Assembly (NCBI RefSeq): GCF_030161375.1
Contig: NZ_BSSQ01000004.1
Location: forward strand, 248,001 to 312,000
Source: Paenibacillus glycanilyticus
GTDB taxonomy: Bacteria > Bacillota > Bacilli > Paenibacillales > Paenibacillaceae
DNA: 64,000 nucleotides
Direction of reading: 5' to 3'
Positions 1 through 9,138 of the stretch are shown here, in pieces. A model generated the notes under the pieces. It did not search any database, was not told the origin of the DNA, and saw only the letters and a list, made by a program, of their open reading frames with translations. Positions within the stretch are counted from its first letter, which is position 1. Every line of letters starts with the position of its first letter. Made by a program: the position numbers and the translations under genes.

Positions 1-1247
1 AGAATGACGCCAATGATCAGGCCATTGGACAAAATCGGCGTCAAGAGTGGCGGGAATTCCGCAAAGGCCGAAGCGGGAATGTTCATGATGCTGATACCGG
101 TAAGCACCGGCAGGGCAACTCTATATATCGTTTTGGCATTAAACGTTGTTCCTTGGAAAGAACGGATCGCCGTGCCGAACATTTGCAGATAAGCGACGAA
201 TAAGACGGCATTCCCGACGGATAACGGAAGTGTGGACAACCAGCCTCCCAATGCTGGGAAGATGCCCACGATAATAAACATCATGGAACCCGCAATAAGC
301 GCGGCGCGGCGCAGCACCTTCGTATTCTCCAGAAACCCGATCGAAGAAGCAAACGTTCCGAACGGAATGAGCCCTAGACACCCTGCAAGGATAGAGAAAC
401 CGTTCGTGAACAGAATCGAACGTACGAACTGCTTGTTCGTAGCTTCCCGCTTGAATAGTCTGCCCGCTGCCGTCAGGCTGGTTAACGTATTCGTCATGTT
501 CACAAGGCCCGCCAACAGGCCGACCATTATAATGCCGGGTTCAAAACCAGGCGTTCCCCAAGGGAGCCAATGCCAAATGCCGTTGCTGCCGCCGGCTGTC
601 CCCATCCGGCTTGAGCTACCGAACAGGATCGCGTACAACGTCCAGCCGATAATAATGCCTCCAAGCAAAGAAAATTGTCCCCATTTCCCTTTGCCCTTCA
701 GATGGATAAGCGCCACGACGATGATAATAAACAACGATAAAGCAGCCATCTTCAAATCCCATTTGCCGCCTTGATCATAACCAATCATCCCTTGGAAGAA
801 GGTGTTCGCCAACTGGAAGGTGAGGAGCAGCAGGAACACGCCCATAACCATCGGGGTGAAAATCCGTTTCAACACGTTGAGAAAACCGCTTAAAGCGAGT
901 ACGATGACGATCGCGCTGGACAAAATAAAGCCGCTGCTTAGACTGGCCGCTACCGTTCCGACATCCATTCCCATTGCCGGCGCGGAAGCGCAAATGCTAA
1001 GAACAAGTCCCCACCATACGCCTGCCGGTCCGTCCATCAAAGCGTAACGATGCCCCCACACGGCTTGCACGATGCACAGCACGCCGGTCAAAATAAAGGA
1101 CCGCTGCATCGAAGAGGCGATATCCTCCGGTGCAAGTCCGAGTGCATGGCCAATCGAGAGCGGCACCATAACTGTATTCGTAAAAATAAAGAACAGCCAC
1201 TGCATACCCGCAAGCCATACAGTAAAGCTTTCTTTTGGTTTAAACAT
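1..1247 (-). CDS. NCS2-family purine/pyrimidine (xanthine/uracil) permease, 3' end cut off
   Basis: The minus frame opens at an ATG at 1247, after a GGGGAT-type ribosome site, and stays open for 415 codons to the window edge, so the C-terminus is missing. The product is strongly hydrophobic, with about twelve membrane segments. It starts MFKPKESFTVWLAGMQWLFF and has the Gly/Ala-rich helices and polar half-helix stretches (a GPAGVWWG loop, a TNTLTSLTAAGR segment) of nucleobase:cation symporter-2 proteins. This family imports uracil, xanthine or related bases by proton symport. It is divergent from a LysR regulator at 1412, which suggests local control by that regulator. The exact substrate cannot be read from the sequence. 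Confidence 0.82.
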   Translation of the reverse strand, partial: MFKPKESFTVWLAGMQWLFFIFTNTVMVPLSIGHALGLAPEDIASSMQRSFILTGVLCIVQAVWGHRYALMDGPAGVWWGLVLSICASAPAMGMDVGTVAASLSSGFILSSAIVIVLALSGFLNVLKRIFTPMVMGVFLLLLTFQLANTFFQGMIGYDQGGKWDLKMAALSLFIIIVVALIHLKGKGKWGQFSLLGGIIIGWTLYAILFGSSSRMGTAGGSNGIWHWLPWGTPGFEPGIIMVGLLAGLVNMTNTLTSLTAAGRLFKREATNKQFVRSILFTNGFSILAGCLGLIPFGTFASSIGFLENTKVLRRAALIAGSMMFIIVGIFPALGGWLSTLPLSVGNAVLFVAYLQMFGTAIRSFQGTTFNAKTIYRVALPVLTGISIMNIPASAFAEFPPLLTPILSNGLIIGVI

Positions 1248-1336
1248 GATTATCCCCAGCTTTCTTCACAATTTCCGTTCATTTCGAGCTTCGTTTTTCT
1301 CCCGAATGCTCCGTTTATGGTATCATGGGCATAACT

Positions 1337-1383
1337 ATATTAAAAATATTAAATAAATTGCCTTCGTATATGAAAAACATATA
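1337..1383. promoter_or_regulatory. Candidate LysR operator between permease and regulator
   Basis: TATATG (1367-1372) and CATATA (1378-1383) form a dyad around five A residues and contain a symmetric T-N11-A core (T1369, A1381), the usual LysR-type box. A second AT-rich dyad, ATATT-AAA-AATAT, lies at 1337-1349. Both sit in the divergent spacer. The region is AT-rich, so chance dyads are possible. Confidence 0.4.
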
Positions 1384-1411
1384 TCGGGCTTAGCGGGTGG
1401 GAACAGACGAG

Positions 1412-2287
1412 ATGGATATCAAACAATTGCGTTATTTCATTGCACTCGCCGAAGAACTGCAGGTGACGTCAGCCGCACAGCGACTCCATATGTCGCAGCC
1501 TCCGCTTAGCCAACAGTTAAAATTAATGGAAGAGGAGCTTGGCGTTCCGTTATTTATCCGCAGCGGCCGCCATCTGGAGTTGACCGTTCCGGGCAAAACG
1601 TTATATGAGCATGCTTTAACCATTACGCGGCTTATGGAAGAAGCGAAAGAGGAGGTCACGGAATCCGGCCTTGGACTAAGAGGGAAGTTGTCCATTGGCA
1701 TCAATACGCTGTCGGATGAACGCCTTCCCAGCGTGCTTAGCGCATTTCGGCTGTTATATCCGAAGGTGACGTTCAAAATTCAACAAAACGAGACCATAAC
1801 GTTAACTCGGCTTATTAAGGACAAAGCATTAGATCTCGCTATTGTCCGCCTTCCAATCAGCCTGGAAGAATTTGATCATGTCATTCTTGGCGCCGAGCCG
1901 TTGTTTTTCGTAACGGGTACCGGGCATCCGGAGGAGGATGCCATTACTTATCATCGTATTGCGGAATATCCGCTAGTACTGCCAAGCACGGAAGGTCTTG
2001 GTTTGTATCACCTGATTCTTGACCAGTTTCATTCGAGGGGATTGTCTCCGTCCGTAATCGGAGAATGCTCGGATATCGGCATGCTCATCGAGCTGATTGC
2101 TTCCGGCTTTGGGGCTTCCATCTTGCCGCGCACCTCGGTTAACCGATACCAGAACCATCGGATCAAAGCGTACCCGATTGCCGGCCCGGAAGTGACCTCG
2201 AGCTCCGCGATCATTTGGCTGAAGCAGCATTATTTGAGCAAAGCAGCCCAAAAGTTGATTGAATTGATAGCAGAGCGTCCGGTGTGA
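1412..2287 (+). CDS. LysR-family transcriptional regulator
   Basis: 291 residues when started at the ATG at 1412 (MDIKQLRYF), the canonical LysR start. An upstream in-frame GTG at 1397 would add five residues but lacks a clear ribosome site. Residues 1-60 are the winged HTH (AAQRLHMSQPPLSQQLKLME), followed by the linker helix and a two-lobed effector domain of about 200 residues. LysR regulators usually control the adjacent divergent gene in response to a small ligand, here probably a nucleobase or related metabolite, since the divergent gene is an NCS2 permease. The ligand is inference. Confidence 0.88.
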   Translation: MDIKQLRYFIALAEELQVTSAAQRLHMSQPPLSQQLKLMEEELGVPLFIRSGRHLELTVPGKTLYEHALTITRLMEEAKEEVTESGLGLRGKLSIGINTLSDERLPSVLSAFRLLYPKVTFKIQQNETITLTRLIKDKALDLAIVRLPISLEEFDHVILGAEPLFFVTGTGHPEEDAITYHRIAEYPLVLPSTEGLGLYHLILDQFHSRGLSPSVIGECSDIGMLIELIASGFGASILPRTSVNRYQNHRIKAYPIAGPEVTSSSAIIWLKQHYLSKAAQKLIELIAERPV

Positions 2288-2392
2288 CCAAGGTCACGGG
2301 CGCTTATTTATTTTTGGGAAACCTGAAAACCATACAATTGAATCTAAAAAATAGCCAATGCTTTTTTTCTGCCGGATCGTTATATTATTGTT

Positions 2393-2406
2393 TGAAATCG
2401 ATTTCA
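2393..2406. promoter_or_regulatory. Perfect cre / LacI-type operator upstream of GH5 gene
   Basis: TGAAATCGATTTCA is a perfect 14-bp palindrome and fits the catabolite-responsive element consensus TGWAANCGNTNWCA at every position. It lies 45 bp before the GH5 start, just after a possible TATATT -10 box (2381-2386), so a bound protein would block transcription at about the start point. CcpA is the obvious candidate. A dedicated LacI-family repressor is also possible. Confidence 0.6.
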
Positions 2407-2450
2407 TTTGTAAGTGGTAACTCATTTCATTCCATTCGAGGAGGCTTATA

Positions 2451-4061
2451 ATGAATTGGAAAAAGGCATTAACCTTGGCGGTAACGGCATGTCTTGCGTT
2501 AGGCATGGTTGGATCTATCCACGTGCGGCAAGCGGATGCGGCAATTGGAGCAAGCGATTTCCTGAAGACAAACGGGAAGCAGATTAGAAATAATAACGGT
2601 AATGGCAGCGTAGTCAGCCTGCACGGTACTAATCTGGGCGGCTGGATGATGGAAGAAAACTGGATGTCCCCGCTTGGAGGAACGGATGAATGGACGGTGC
2701 GCGGAACGCTGATTAACCGGTTTGGCTCATCTGCGGTAGATACCTTGAAGGACAGTTATCAGGACTTATGGATTCAAGCAAGCGATCTCGATACGATCAA
2801 GAATATGGGTCTTAACTTCATTCGGGTACCGATCTATTGGGAGAACATGATGAACCGGGACGGCACGATGAAGTCAGATGCGGTATCGTTTGGCAATCTG
2901 GATTGGCTTGTCTCGAATGCGCAATCCCGCGGTCTGTATGTGCTGCTTGATCTGCACGGCGTTCCGGGCAATATGAACGGCTGGCAGAGCGGCGGACGCG
3001 AAGGAGCTAACGAGCTGTGGAGCAATACGACTTATCAGAACTGGGTCGTTCAGCTGTGGCAGCGGATCGCTACCCATTACAAAGGCAATCCGACGATTGC
3101 CGGTTACGATTTGCTCAATGAGCCGGTAAGCAATAACAGCGCGCTATCGATCAGCCAGATGTATGATCGTTTGTATGATACCGTCCGTGCCATAGACCCG
3201 GATCATATGATTTACGTGGAAGCTTTCGGCTATTGGAACAATATCGTGGCACCTTCCACCTACGGCTGGACGAACGTCGTATACGAGGTTCACAGTTATG
3301 ATTGGAACGACACCGATTGGAACAGCCAGAACAACAGCATTAACCAATGGTTCACGGATATCATCTGGCATCAGAATAACTGGAACGTGCCGGTCTATTC
3401 CGGCGAATTCACGTTGTTTACGCATAATGACCTCTGGGAGAAATGGCTGTCCGGCCTTGACGCCTTGGATGTATCCTGGACGAACTGGTCTTACAAAGTA
3501 ACAAGCGGCGGCAACTGGGGCTTGTACCAGAACAATACGAACCCGTTCCCGAACGTAAGCAGCGACAGCATCGCAACGATGCAATCGAAGCTGTCGAAAT
3601 TTACGACGAATTATTTTACGCCTAATACTACGCTGATTAACATGTTCAAAGCTTACGCCAAACTAAGCGCTCCTTCCAGCCTTCAAGCGAGATCAAACAA
3701 CCTGTATGTGACGGCTGAGAATACCGGAACTTCGCCGCTTGTGGCTAACCGGACGTCCGTTGGCACCTGGGAGAAATTTATTGTCGTGACCAATGCGGAC
3801 GGTACGGTATCGTTCCTGTCGCTTGCCAACAACAAATACGTAAGCGCCGATCAGAACAACAGCGGCAGACTGATTGCGCAGGCTCAAGGGATTGCGGCGT
3901 GGGAGAAATTCACCAAAATAACGAATGCCGACGGTACCGTGTCCTTCAAGTCGGTAGCCAACAACAAATACGTCAGCGCGGATTTGAACCTTGGCATGCT
4001 GATCGCAAATCGGGACAGTATCAGCGGTTGGGAAGCTTTTACTCTCACTGCTGCACCGTAA
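2451..4061 (+). CDS. Secreted GH5 family glucanase with C-terminal beta-trefoil-like domain
   Basis: 536 residues behind a GAGGAGG ribosome site (2438-2444). Residues 1-30 are a Sec signal peptide (cleavage near QADAA). Residues 35-395 form a GH5 (beta/alpha)8 domain: HGTNLGGWM near the start, acid/base Glu224 in LLNEP and nucleophile Glu319 in VYSGEFTLF. The layout resembles GH5 exo-beta-1,3-/beta-1,6-glucanases, but cellulase-type activity cannot be excluded. Residues 410-536 hold two copies of an NNKYVSAD-type unit with WEKF repeats, a fascin/beta-trefoil-like module probably used for carbohydrate binding. The enzyme is exported and releases oligosaccharides outside the cell. A cre-like site precedes it and a terminator follows, so it is monocistronic. 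Confidence 0.85.
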   Translation: MNWKKALTLAVTACLALGMVGSIHVRQADAAIGASDFLKTNGKQIRNNNGNGSVVSLHGTNLGGWMMEENWMSPLGGTDEWTVRGTLINRFGSSAVDTLKDSYQDLWIQASDLDTIKNMGLNFIRVPIYWENMMNRDGTMKSDAVSFGNLDWLVSNAQSRGLYVLLDLHGVPGNMNGWQSGGREGANELWSNTTYQNWVVQLWQRIATHYKGNPTIAGYDLLNEPVSNNSALSISQMYDRLYDTVRAIDPDHMIYVEAFGYWNNIVAPSTYGWTNVVYEVHSYDWNDTDWNSQNNSINQWFTDIIWHQNNWNVPVYSGEFTLFTHNDLWEKWLSGLDALDVSWTNWSYKVTSGGNWGLYQNNTNPFPNVSSDSIATMQSKLSKFTTNYFTPNTTLINMFKAYAKLSAPSSLQARSNNLYVTAENTGTSPLVANRTSVGTWEKFIVVTNADGTVSFLSLANNKYVSADQNNSGRLIAQAQGIAAWEKFTKITNADGTVSFKSVANNKYVSADLNLGMLIANRDSISGWEAFTLTAAP

Positions 4062-4089
4062 CAGGCAAAGAGACAATAGGTTTTGAGCA

Positions 4090-4115
4090 GCCGCCCTCGC
4101 GCAGGGCGGCTTTTT
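4090..4115 (+). terminator. Rho-independent terminator after GH5 gene
   Basis: GCCGCCCT (4090-4097) pairs perfectly with AGGGCGGC (4103-4110) around a 5-nt loop and is followed by five T residues. Confidence 0.88.
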
Positions 4116-4202
4116 CATGCCAATGTGCCGTGACCTGGCTACTTAAAGTTGAATCTATTAATAGTAAGAATAGTATATATACGGCCTGAAGGAGGGAAAG
4201 TC

Positions 4203-5168
4203 ATGCAAGGAAGAACCAAAGGATACGCCCAAGGCATTGACGTATCCCATTACCAGGGAGACATTAATTGGACAAAAGTGGCAGGCGATGGCATTTCGTT
4301 CGTGTTTGTAAAAGCAACGGAAGGAGAAACTTACCAGGATCCAACCTTCCTCGGCAATGCGAATGAAGCAGCGGAAGCGGGACTTCTTGTAGGAGCCTAT
4401 CATTTTCTGCGGGCTACTTCTTCGGCAGCGGCCAAACGGGAGGCGCAGTTCTTCTATCAGGCGGCTTCGAAGGCTTCCAAGCTGCTTATGCCTCCGGTGA
4501 TGGATTACGAGGTCAATTCGGGTAATCTGAGCGATGCCAGCATGAGTGCGGTAGCGAAAGCTTTCTTGGAGGAGACGGAGCGATTATTTGGCCAAAAGCC
4601 AATTTTTTATACGGGTAATGCGTTTGCGAACCATTTCGATTCGTCGCTAGGCAGTTATCCGTTATGGATAGCCAGATATAACGCTTCTGAGCCGCCGGAC
4701 GATGCAAAAGCCTGGAAGAAATGGACGTTTTGGCAATATAGCGACGGAAGCTCCGGCGGAACATTGCCGGATGGCAGCCGAAAGGTAGCTGGCATTGCCG
4801 GGAACGTCGATCTGAACGAATACGCGGGAACGGAAGACGACCTGCTGAACGCTTATGGACCAGAGGAGGATAAGCCAATGACGGATGCGGAAAAAGAGCA
4901 AATGAAAGAGCTTGAGGATCGGGTAGCTCTACTAGAGAAACATGTGAACATGTCGGGTAACCAAACGCCGCCAAGCTGGACGAAGACATCCACATCAGCC
5001 GCGATGAAGGCGGGTATCATCACTTCGGTTAACGACAAGGGAATGCCGGAATTTATTACGATTCAAATGTTGTACAACGCGGGTCTTTGCAACGCGGAGC
5101 TCGTGAAGTTCTTCAAGGAGTTCAGCGCCGAGACGCGAAAAGCGATTGAGGAACTGCAAAAGAAATAA
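4203..5168 (+). CDS. GH25 family muramidase (lysozyme) with C-terminal extension
   Basis: 321 residues from the ATG at 4203, placed by the GAAGGAGGG site just upstream; an earlier in-frame ATG at 4149 has no ribosome site. Residues 8-215 are a GH25 domain with the GIDVSHYQG start (Asp13) and the DYE motif (Asp101, Glu103) that carries catalysis in this family. GH25 enzymes cut MurNAc-GlcNAc bonds in peptidoglycan. Residues 220-321 add an acidic coiled-coil-like helix and a short alpha-helical tail resembling phage-derived lysin tails. No signal peptide is visible, so release would need a holin, non-classical export or lysis. No other phage gene is nearby. It lies between two terminators and stands alone. 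Confidence 0.88.
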   Translation: MQGRTKGYAQGIDVSHYQGDINWTKVAGDGISFVFVKATEGETYQDPTFLGNANEAAEAGLLVGAYHFLRATSSAAAKREAQFFYQAASKASKLLMPPVMDYEVNSGNLSDASMSAVAKAFLEETERLFGQKPIFYTGNAFANHFDSSLGSYPLWIARYNASEPPDDAKAWKKWTFWQYSDGSSGGTLPDGSRKVAGIAGNVDLNEYAGTEDDLLNAYGPEEDKPMTDAEKEQMKELEDRVALLEKHVNMSGNQTPPSWTKTSTSAAMKAGIITSVNDKGMPEFITIQMLYNAGLCNAELVKFFKEFSAETRKAIEELQKK

Positions 5169-5178
5169 ATCGAAATGA

Positions 5179-5222
5179 AAAAATCCCCTACGGACAGCTT
5201 TTTGGGCCGTTAGGGGATTTTT
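5179..5222. terminator. Bidirectional terminator between convergent genes
   Basis: The arm AAAAATCCCCTACGG (5179-5193) pairs with CCGTTAGGGGATTTTT (5207-5222) with one bulge. A- and T-tracts on the two sides let it serve both the GH25 gene and the convergent XRE gene. Confidence 0.85.
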
Positions 5223-5227
5223 GCCGT

Positions 5228-5923
5228 TTAGCCGGAAGTTCTAATCAGCTCATTGCCATGAATATCGAGCAGGGAATAAGCGCGTTCAACCATCGTTTTA
5301 TCCTTTTCGAACAGATGGAGGGCTTTTTCGTGAATGCCGCTTTCTTGGGCGACATGGTTCAACTGCTGGACCATAAACTCCGAGTTGCATAAGGCAATGA
5401 CCTTCTTGCTATAGGTCATCAGTTTCTGCTGGAATTTCACGGCCGCTTCCGATATTTCGGGTGAGTACACAACGGCTTCGCCATCGATCGATTTCATTTC
5501 CCGGTGATCTACCAATATATTTAGTTCGTCTTTGCCATAAGCGGAGCAAATGCCAATAATAACCGAAGTTAGGTAATCGACATCTTTTTGGCCGGAGAAC
5601 AGACCGTTAACTTGAAATGCCAGCACCTTCTTGTCATGGTCGAGGTGATAATGAAAACGATCTTTGAAGGGCACGGCGAAATTATTGGCTTGATAAGCCG
5701 GATTAGCGGAGAATCGCTCGCCGGAGAACATATATTTGATAGACACTTGAAGGGCGGATGCGATCTTCTCCATATTAACAAGACTGAGATTGCGCTCTCC
5801 CCGCTCAACGCCGCTGATGTACGTCCGATCAAGTCCGCACCGGTGAGCGAGCAGCTCTTGCGACATGCCGCTGCGCGCACGCAACTCCTTCACTCGTTGT
5901 CCAAATTCGGTTCGAATGTCCAT
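5228..5923 (-). CDS. XRE-family HTH regulator with C-terminal domain of unknown function
   Basis: 231 residues. Residues 6-66 are a Cro/C1-type helix-turn-helix (VKELRARSGMSQELLAHRCG, then DRTYISGVERGERN), close to the controller-protein type used by restriction systems. The remaining roughly 160 residues do not match a domain I can name with confidence. The alternating beta/alpha pattern (KKVLAFQVNGLFSG, LNILVDHREMKSIDG, KVIALCNSEFMVQQLNHV) recalls a STAS/SpoIIAA-like fold, which is inference. No partner gene is adjacent: its 3' end abuts a bidirectional terminator, and a GH127 gene is divergent 185 bp away across an AT-rich spacer, so it may regulate that gene. Confidence 0.75.
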   Translation of the reverse strand: MDIRTEFGQRVKELRARSGMSQELLAHRCGLDRTYISGVERGERNLSLVNMEKIASALQVSIKYMFSGERFSANPAYQANNFAVPFKDRFHYHLDHDKKVLAFQVNGLFSGQKDVDYLTSVIIGICSAYGKDELNILVDHREMKSIDGEAVVYSPEISEAAVKFQQKLMTYSKKVIALCNSEFMVQQLNHVAQESGIHEKALHLFEKDKTMVERAYSLLDIHGNELIRTSG

Positions 5924-6108
5924 GTACGCAATCAGTCCTCCAATTTTTGCCTAAATTCCTCTATTAATGAGAATAAAAGCTGAGAGATTTAATGTCAACT
6001 CGGGCAAAAAACGATAAGTTTTATAAATGTATTATTTATTATATTTAAAATAAATGCTATATTAAATTTTAAAGAACAGCATGAAGAAGATTGGGGTGCA
6101 GGTAGCAG

Positions 6109-7785
6109 ATGAATCTTTCACTTACGGCAACAACTTTCGCGGAGCTGCCGCTAGGCGCAATTAAGCCGCAAGGTTGGCTCAAAGACCAATTGGACATTCA
6201 AGCAAAAGGCATGACAGGACATTTGGATGAGTTCTGGCCTTCTGTCAGACCAAACAGCGGGTGGCTGGGAGGAACCGGAGAAAGCTGGGAGAGAGGGCCC
6301 TATTACTTAGATGGCTTATTGCCGCTTGCTTATCTGCTGGAAGACGAGAGACTGATCGAGAAGGTCAAGCCTTGGATTGAATGGACGCTTGGAAGCGGCA
6401 GGGAAGACGGGCAATTCGGCCCTTCAACCAATGATGATTGGTGGAGCCGGACTCGGGAGCCGTTTCTGCTGGAACTTGCCCGTCTCATCGGTGAACAGAC
6501 CGAGGATTGGAAAGGGTTGTACGAGCAATATCCTTACTGGTATCGTCAAACCTCCTTTGATCACCGCGTGCATGTCGTGAATGTTGCCATGTCGTTCAAA
6601 CAACCTGCGCTCCGCTTCTTATTGTCAGGGGAAACAGCGGATTTGGAATCCGTGTATACAGGTATTCGAAGCGTGATGAACTATCACGGCCAAGTAAACG
6701 GAATGTTCTCCGGAGACGAATGGCTAGCGGGTACGCATCCGAGCCAAGGCACCGAATTATGCGCCGTCGTGGAGTATATGTATTCGCTAGAGCATCTTGT
6801 TCGGATTACGGGAGACGGTTATTTCGGGGATTTGCTGGAGAAGGTTGCTTATAATGCCTTGCCAGCGGCGATTAGTCCGGACTGGAAGGTCCATCAATAC
6901 GACCAGCAGGCGAACCAGATCATGTGCACGCATGCCAAACGCAATTGGACGGAAAATAACAATGAAGCAAATATGTTCGGCATTGAGCCTCATTTTGGCT
7001 GCTGTACGGCTAACATGCATCAAGGCTGGCCGAAGTTTGCCGCCAGATTGTGGATGTCTGCCGAGGATGGCGGATTGGCGGCGATCTCTTATGCTCCTTG
7101 CTTAATTGCTACTAAGGTAGGCCAAGGGAATGGAACCGCTGCATCCATACAAGTGGAGACTTCCTACCCGTTCCTGGATACCGTCAAAATATCGGTTAAC
7201 CCGGAGATGCCGGTTAGGTTCCCCGTAAAATTGCGCATACCTAGCTGGTGCGCAGCTCCTACACTGCTTATTAATGGCGAACGCTACCAGTTGCATGTAG
7301 AAAGAGGCTTTGCTTCAATAGACCGGATCTGGCAGAAGGGAGATGAATTGCTGCTGACTTTGCCGAAGACAGCGCGGCTGGTTCCGAGAGCCAATGGCGC
7401 AGCCGGGGTTCAGTACGGAGCTTTAATGCTCGTTATTCCGGTAAAGGAGCAATGGCAGAAGCATCGCACTTTCCCCCCCTATGACGACTGGGAGCTGTAT
7501 CCGGCATCACCATGGAATTACGGCTTGCAGTTAAATGAAGAGTCAGCCGCGGAGTTGGGACATGTCTTCGCCAATGAAATCGTCCGTCAGCCGTTCTCCG
7601 CCGAACATCCGCCGCTTCGCATGCAGGTAAGCGGCCGGAGAATTCCAGAGTGGACGATGGAGATGAATTCGGCTGGCACGCCTCCGCAAAGCCCGGTTTC
7701 CAGTAAAGAGCCGCTTGAACGGCTAGAACTTATCCCGTATGGCTGCGCAAGACTTCGCATAGCCGAGTTCCCTTTGGTACGGTAG
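6109..7785 (+). CDS. GH127-type beta-L-arabinofuranosidase family protein (DUF1680)
   Basis: 558 residues. The all-helical (alpha/alpha)6 domain opens GAIKPQGWLKDQLDIQ, typical of DUF1680/GH127. The metal and catalytic set is present: Glu216 and Cys218 in GTELCAVVEY, and the Cys pair 298-299 in FGCCTANMHQGWPKF. In characterised GH127 enzymes a cysteine of this cluster is the nucleophile and the others bind zinc. There is no signal peptide, so it acts in the cytoplasm on imported oligosaccharides, probably removing beta-L-arabinofuranose. Sister families (GH146 and others) share this motif, so substrate is less certain than family. The upstream 185-bp spacer is AT-rich with no clear promoter call. 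It sits alone, divergent from an XRE regulator. Confidence 0.83.
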   Translation: MNLSLTATTFAELPLGAIKPQGWLKDQLDIQAKGMTGHLDEFWPSVRPNSGWLGGTGESWERGPYYLDGLLPLAYLLEDERLIEKVKPWIEWTLGSGREDGQFGPSTNDDWWSRTREPFLLELARLIGEQTEDWKGLYEQYPYWYRQTSFDHRVHVVNVAMSFKQPALRFLLSGETADLESVYTGIRSVMNYHGQVNGMFSGDEWLAGTHPSQGTELCAVVEYMYSLEHLVRITGDGYFGDLLEKVAYNALPAAISPDWKVHQYDQQANQIMCTHAKRNWTENNNEANMFGIEPHFGCCTANMHQGWPKFAARLWMSAEDGGLAAISYAPCLIATKVGQGNGTAASIQVETSYPFLDTVKISVNPEMPVRFPVKLRIPSWCAAPTLLINGERYQLHVERGFASIDRIWQKGDELLLTLPKTARLVPRANGAAGVQYGALMLVIPVKEQWQKHRTFPPYDDWELYPASPWNYGLQLNEESAAELGHVFANEIVRQPFSAEHPPLRMQVSGRRIPEWTMEMNSAGTPPQSPVSSKEPLERLELIPYGCARLRIAEFPLVR

Positions 7786-7806
7786 GCAGCTTGTCCATTC
7801 GTATAG

Positions 7807-7870
7807 AAAGAGGCGAATATAGCGCTAAGGCAGAAGTATGCCAAGCAGCTATCAATCGCCTCTTTTTTTT
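7807..7870. terminator. Terminator between GH127 gene and convergent mtlD
   Basis: AAAGAGGCGA (7807-7816) pairs perfectly with TCGCCTCTTT (7856-7865) around a 39-nt loop and is followed by T residues to 7870. The A-rich side also allows action on the minus strand. Confidence 0.7.
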
Positions 7871-7878
7871 TGCTGATG

Positions 7879-9033
7879 TTAGTCTCTCGTCGTTAACATT
7901 CGGTTATATTGCTCGATGATTTCGGCATGGAGCGCATGCTCCTCCGGGATCCCCATATGTTTGCGAATGATGTGTTTGGCTCCTTTTTGCCCGATAGCAA
8001 GCTGCAAAATTTCGGCTTCCGGATCGGCCATATAGTCAAAATGAAGGGCCGATGCAATCGAAGAGGCAAGATGCTTGGTCGGAATAGCCCGGTCATAAGC
8101 CTGCATGGCTGGCCGAACGAGCCGCTCGGATGTGGAAAGCTTGCGCAGCGGTGAACGTCCAACGCGGGTAATCGAATCGGTCAGAGCCGAATTGGAGAAC
8201 CGGCGAATCGTTTGATTGACGTACCTCTGTTGCTCATTGGCGTCAAAGCCATGCTTGTCAACAAGCAGCTTGGAGGTCTCTGCGAGCGTTTGCTCCACGT
8301 GGCTGCGAATTTGCCGATTCTGCATCGCTTCTTGGATGGTAGACAAACCTTTCAAATATCCGCGGTAAGCAGCGCTGCTGTGTCCGGTATTAACGGTAAA
8401 CAGCTTGCGTTCAATATAGGGCTCGAGGGAATTCGCAAATTTGGCGCCTTGAATGCCCGGGAATCCTTCCAGCAGCGCATCCTTGTGAATGACCCATTCG
8501 CTGAACGGTTCAACAACAACGCTTAGCGGGTCCGCGTTTCTCTGAACGGGAACGATCCGGTCAACGGCCGTATTGGGAAAAGCGAGCAACCGGTCCGCGA
8601 GATCATGCAGCTCGCTTGGCAACAAGGAATAGACCCATTTTTTTAACTGCGTGCTAGCTTTGATTGCATTCTCGCAAGCCATAATATGCAGCGGTTTAGT
8701 TCCGCGCTGAAGCCGAAGCTCGATTCCGGGTGCGATTTGAGCCGCCACATTTCGTAAGGAGGCTGCCCCAACAGCTGTCGTGATGAGGTCAGCATCCGCG
8801 ACTCGAGCTTTTACTTCATCAAGATCGTCAATATGCAAAGCCGATACGTGTTTTACTTCAAAGTGCTCCCGAATATCTCCCGCCGTAGTGACGACATACG
8901 ATTGCCGCTGGCGCAAGGCGGCGACCTGCTTGCGGTTTCTCGTGACAAAACATACCTCGTAGCCGGATTTTGAGAGCATCATCCCGATAAAGCCCCGGCC
9001 AATGTTTCCTGCTCCAAAGTGTACGGCTTTCAT
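7879..9033 (-). CDS. mtlD: Mannitol-1-phosphate 5-dehydrogenase
   Basis: 384 residues from the ATG at 9033. An ATG two codons upstream overlaps the GGAGGG ribosome site and is less likely. The N-terminus has a Rossmann dinucleotide motif (HFGAGNIGRGFIG). MtlD hallmarks follow: ACENAIKAS, FPNTAVDRIVP and the helical C-terminal domain with KLFTVNTGHSSAAY. The enzyme interconverts mannitol 1-phosphate and fructose 6-phosphate with NAD(H). No mannitol PTS gene or MtlR is nearby. The gene lies downstream of, and probably in an operon with, a HAD sugar phosphatase (105 bp gap), which may point to mannitol synthesis rather than use. Confidence 0.93.
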   Translation of the reverse strand: MKAVHFGAGNIGRGFIGMMLSKSGYEVCFVTRNRKQVAALRQRQSYVVTTAGDIREHFEVKHVSALHIDDLDEVKARVADADLITTAVGAASLRNVAAQIAPGIELRLQRGTKPLHIMACENAIKASTQLKKWVYSLLPSELHDLADRLLAFPNTAVDRIVPVQRNADPLSVVVEPFSEWVIHKDALLEGFPGIQGAKFANSLEPYIERKLFTVNTGHSSAAYRGYLKGLSTIQEAMQNRQIRSHVEQTLAETSKLLVDKHGFDANEQQRYVNQTIRRFSNSALTDSITRVGRSPLRKLSTSERLVRPAMQAYDRAIPTKHLASSIASALHFDYMADPEAEILQLAIGQKGAKHIIRKHMGIPEEHALHAEIIEQYNRMLTTRD

Positions 9034-9138
9034 TTGCATCCCTCCATATAATTAATTGAATATTCAGATAATTAAAGCGGTCTAAAGCCTGTGCCTCGTC
9101 CGAATGGATAGGCAAAGACTTAAGGAAGGTAAGGGAAT

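Noticed and set aside
232-774. 180-codon plus-strand open frame
   Set aside because: The minus strand here encodes a continuous NCS2 permease with membrane helices. The plus frame has no sensible product.
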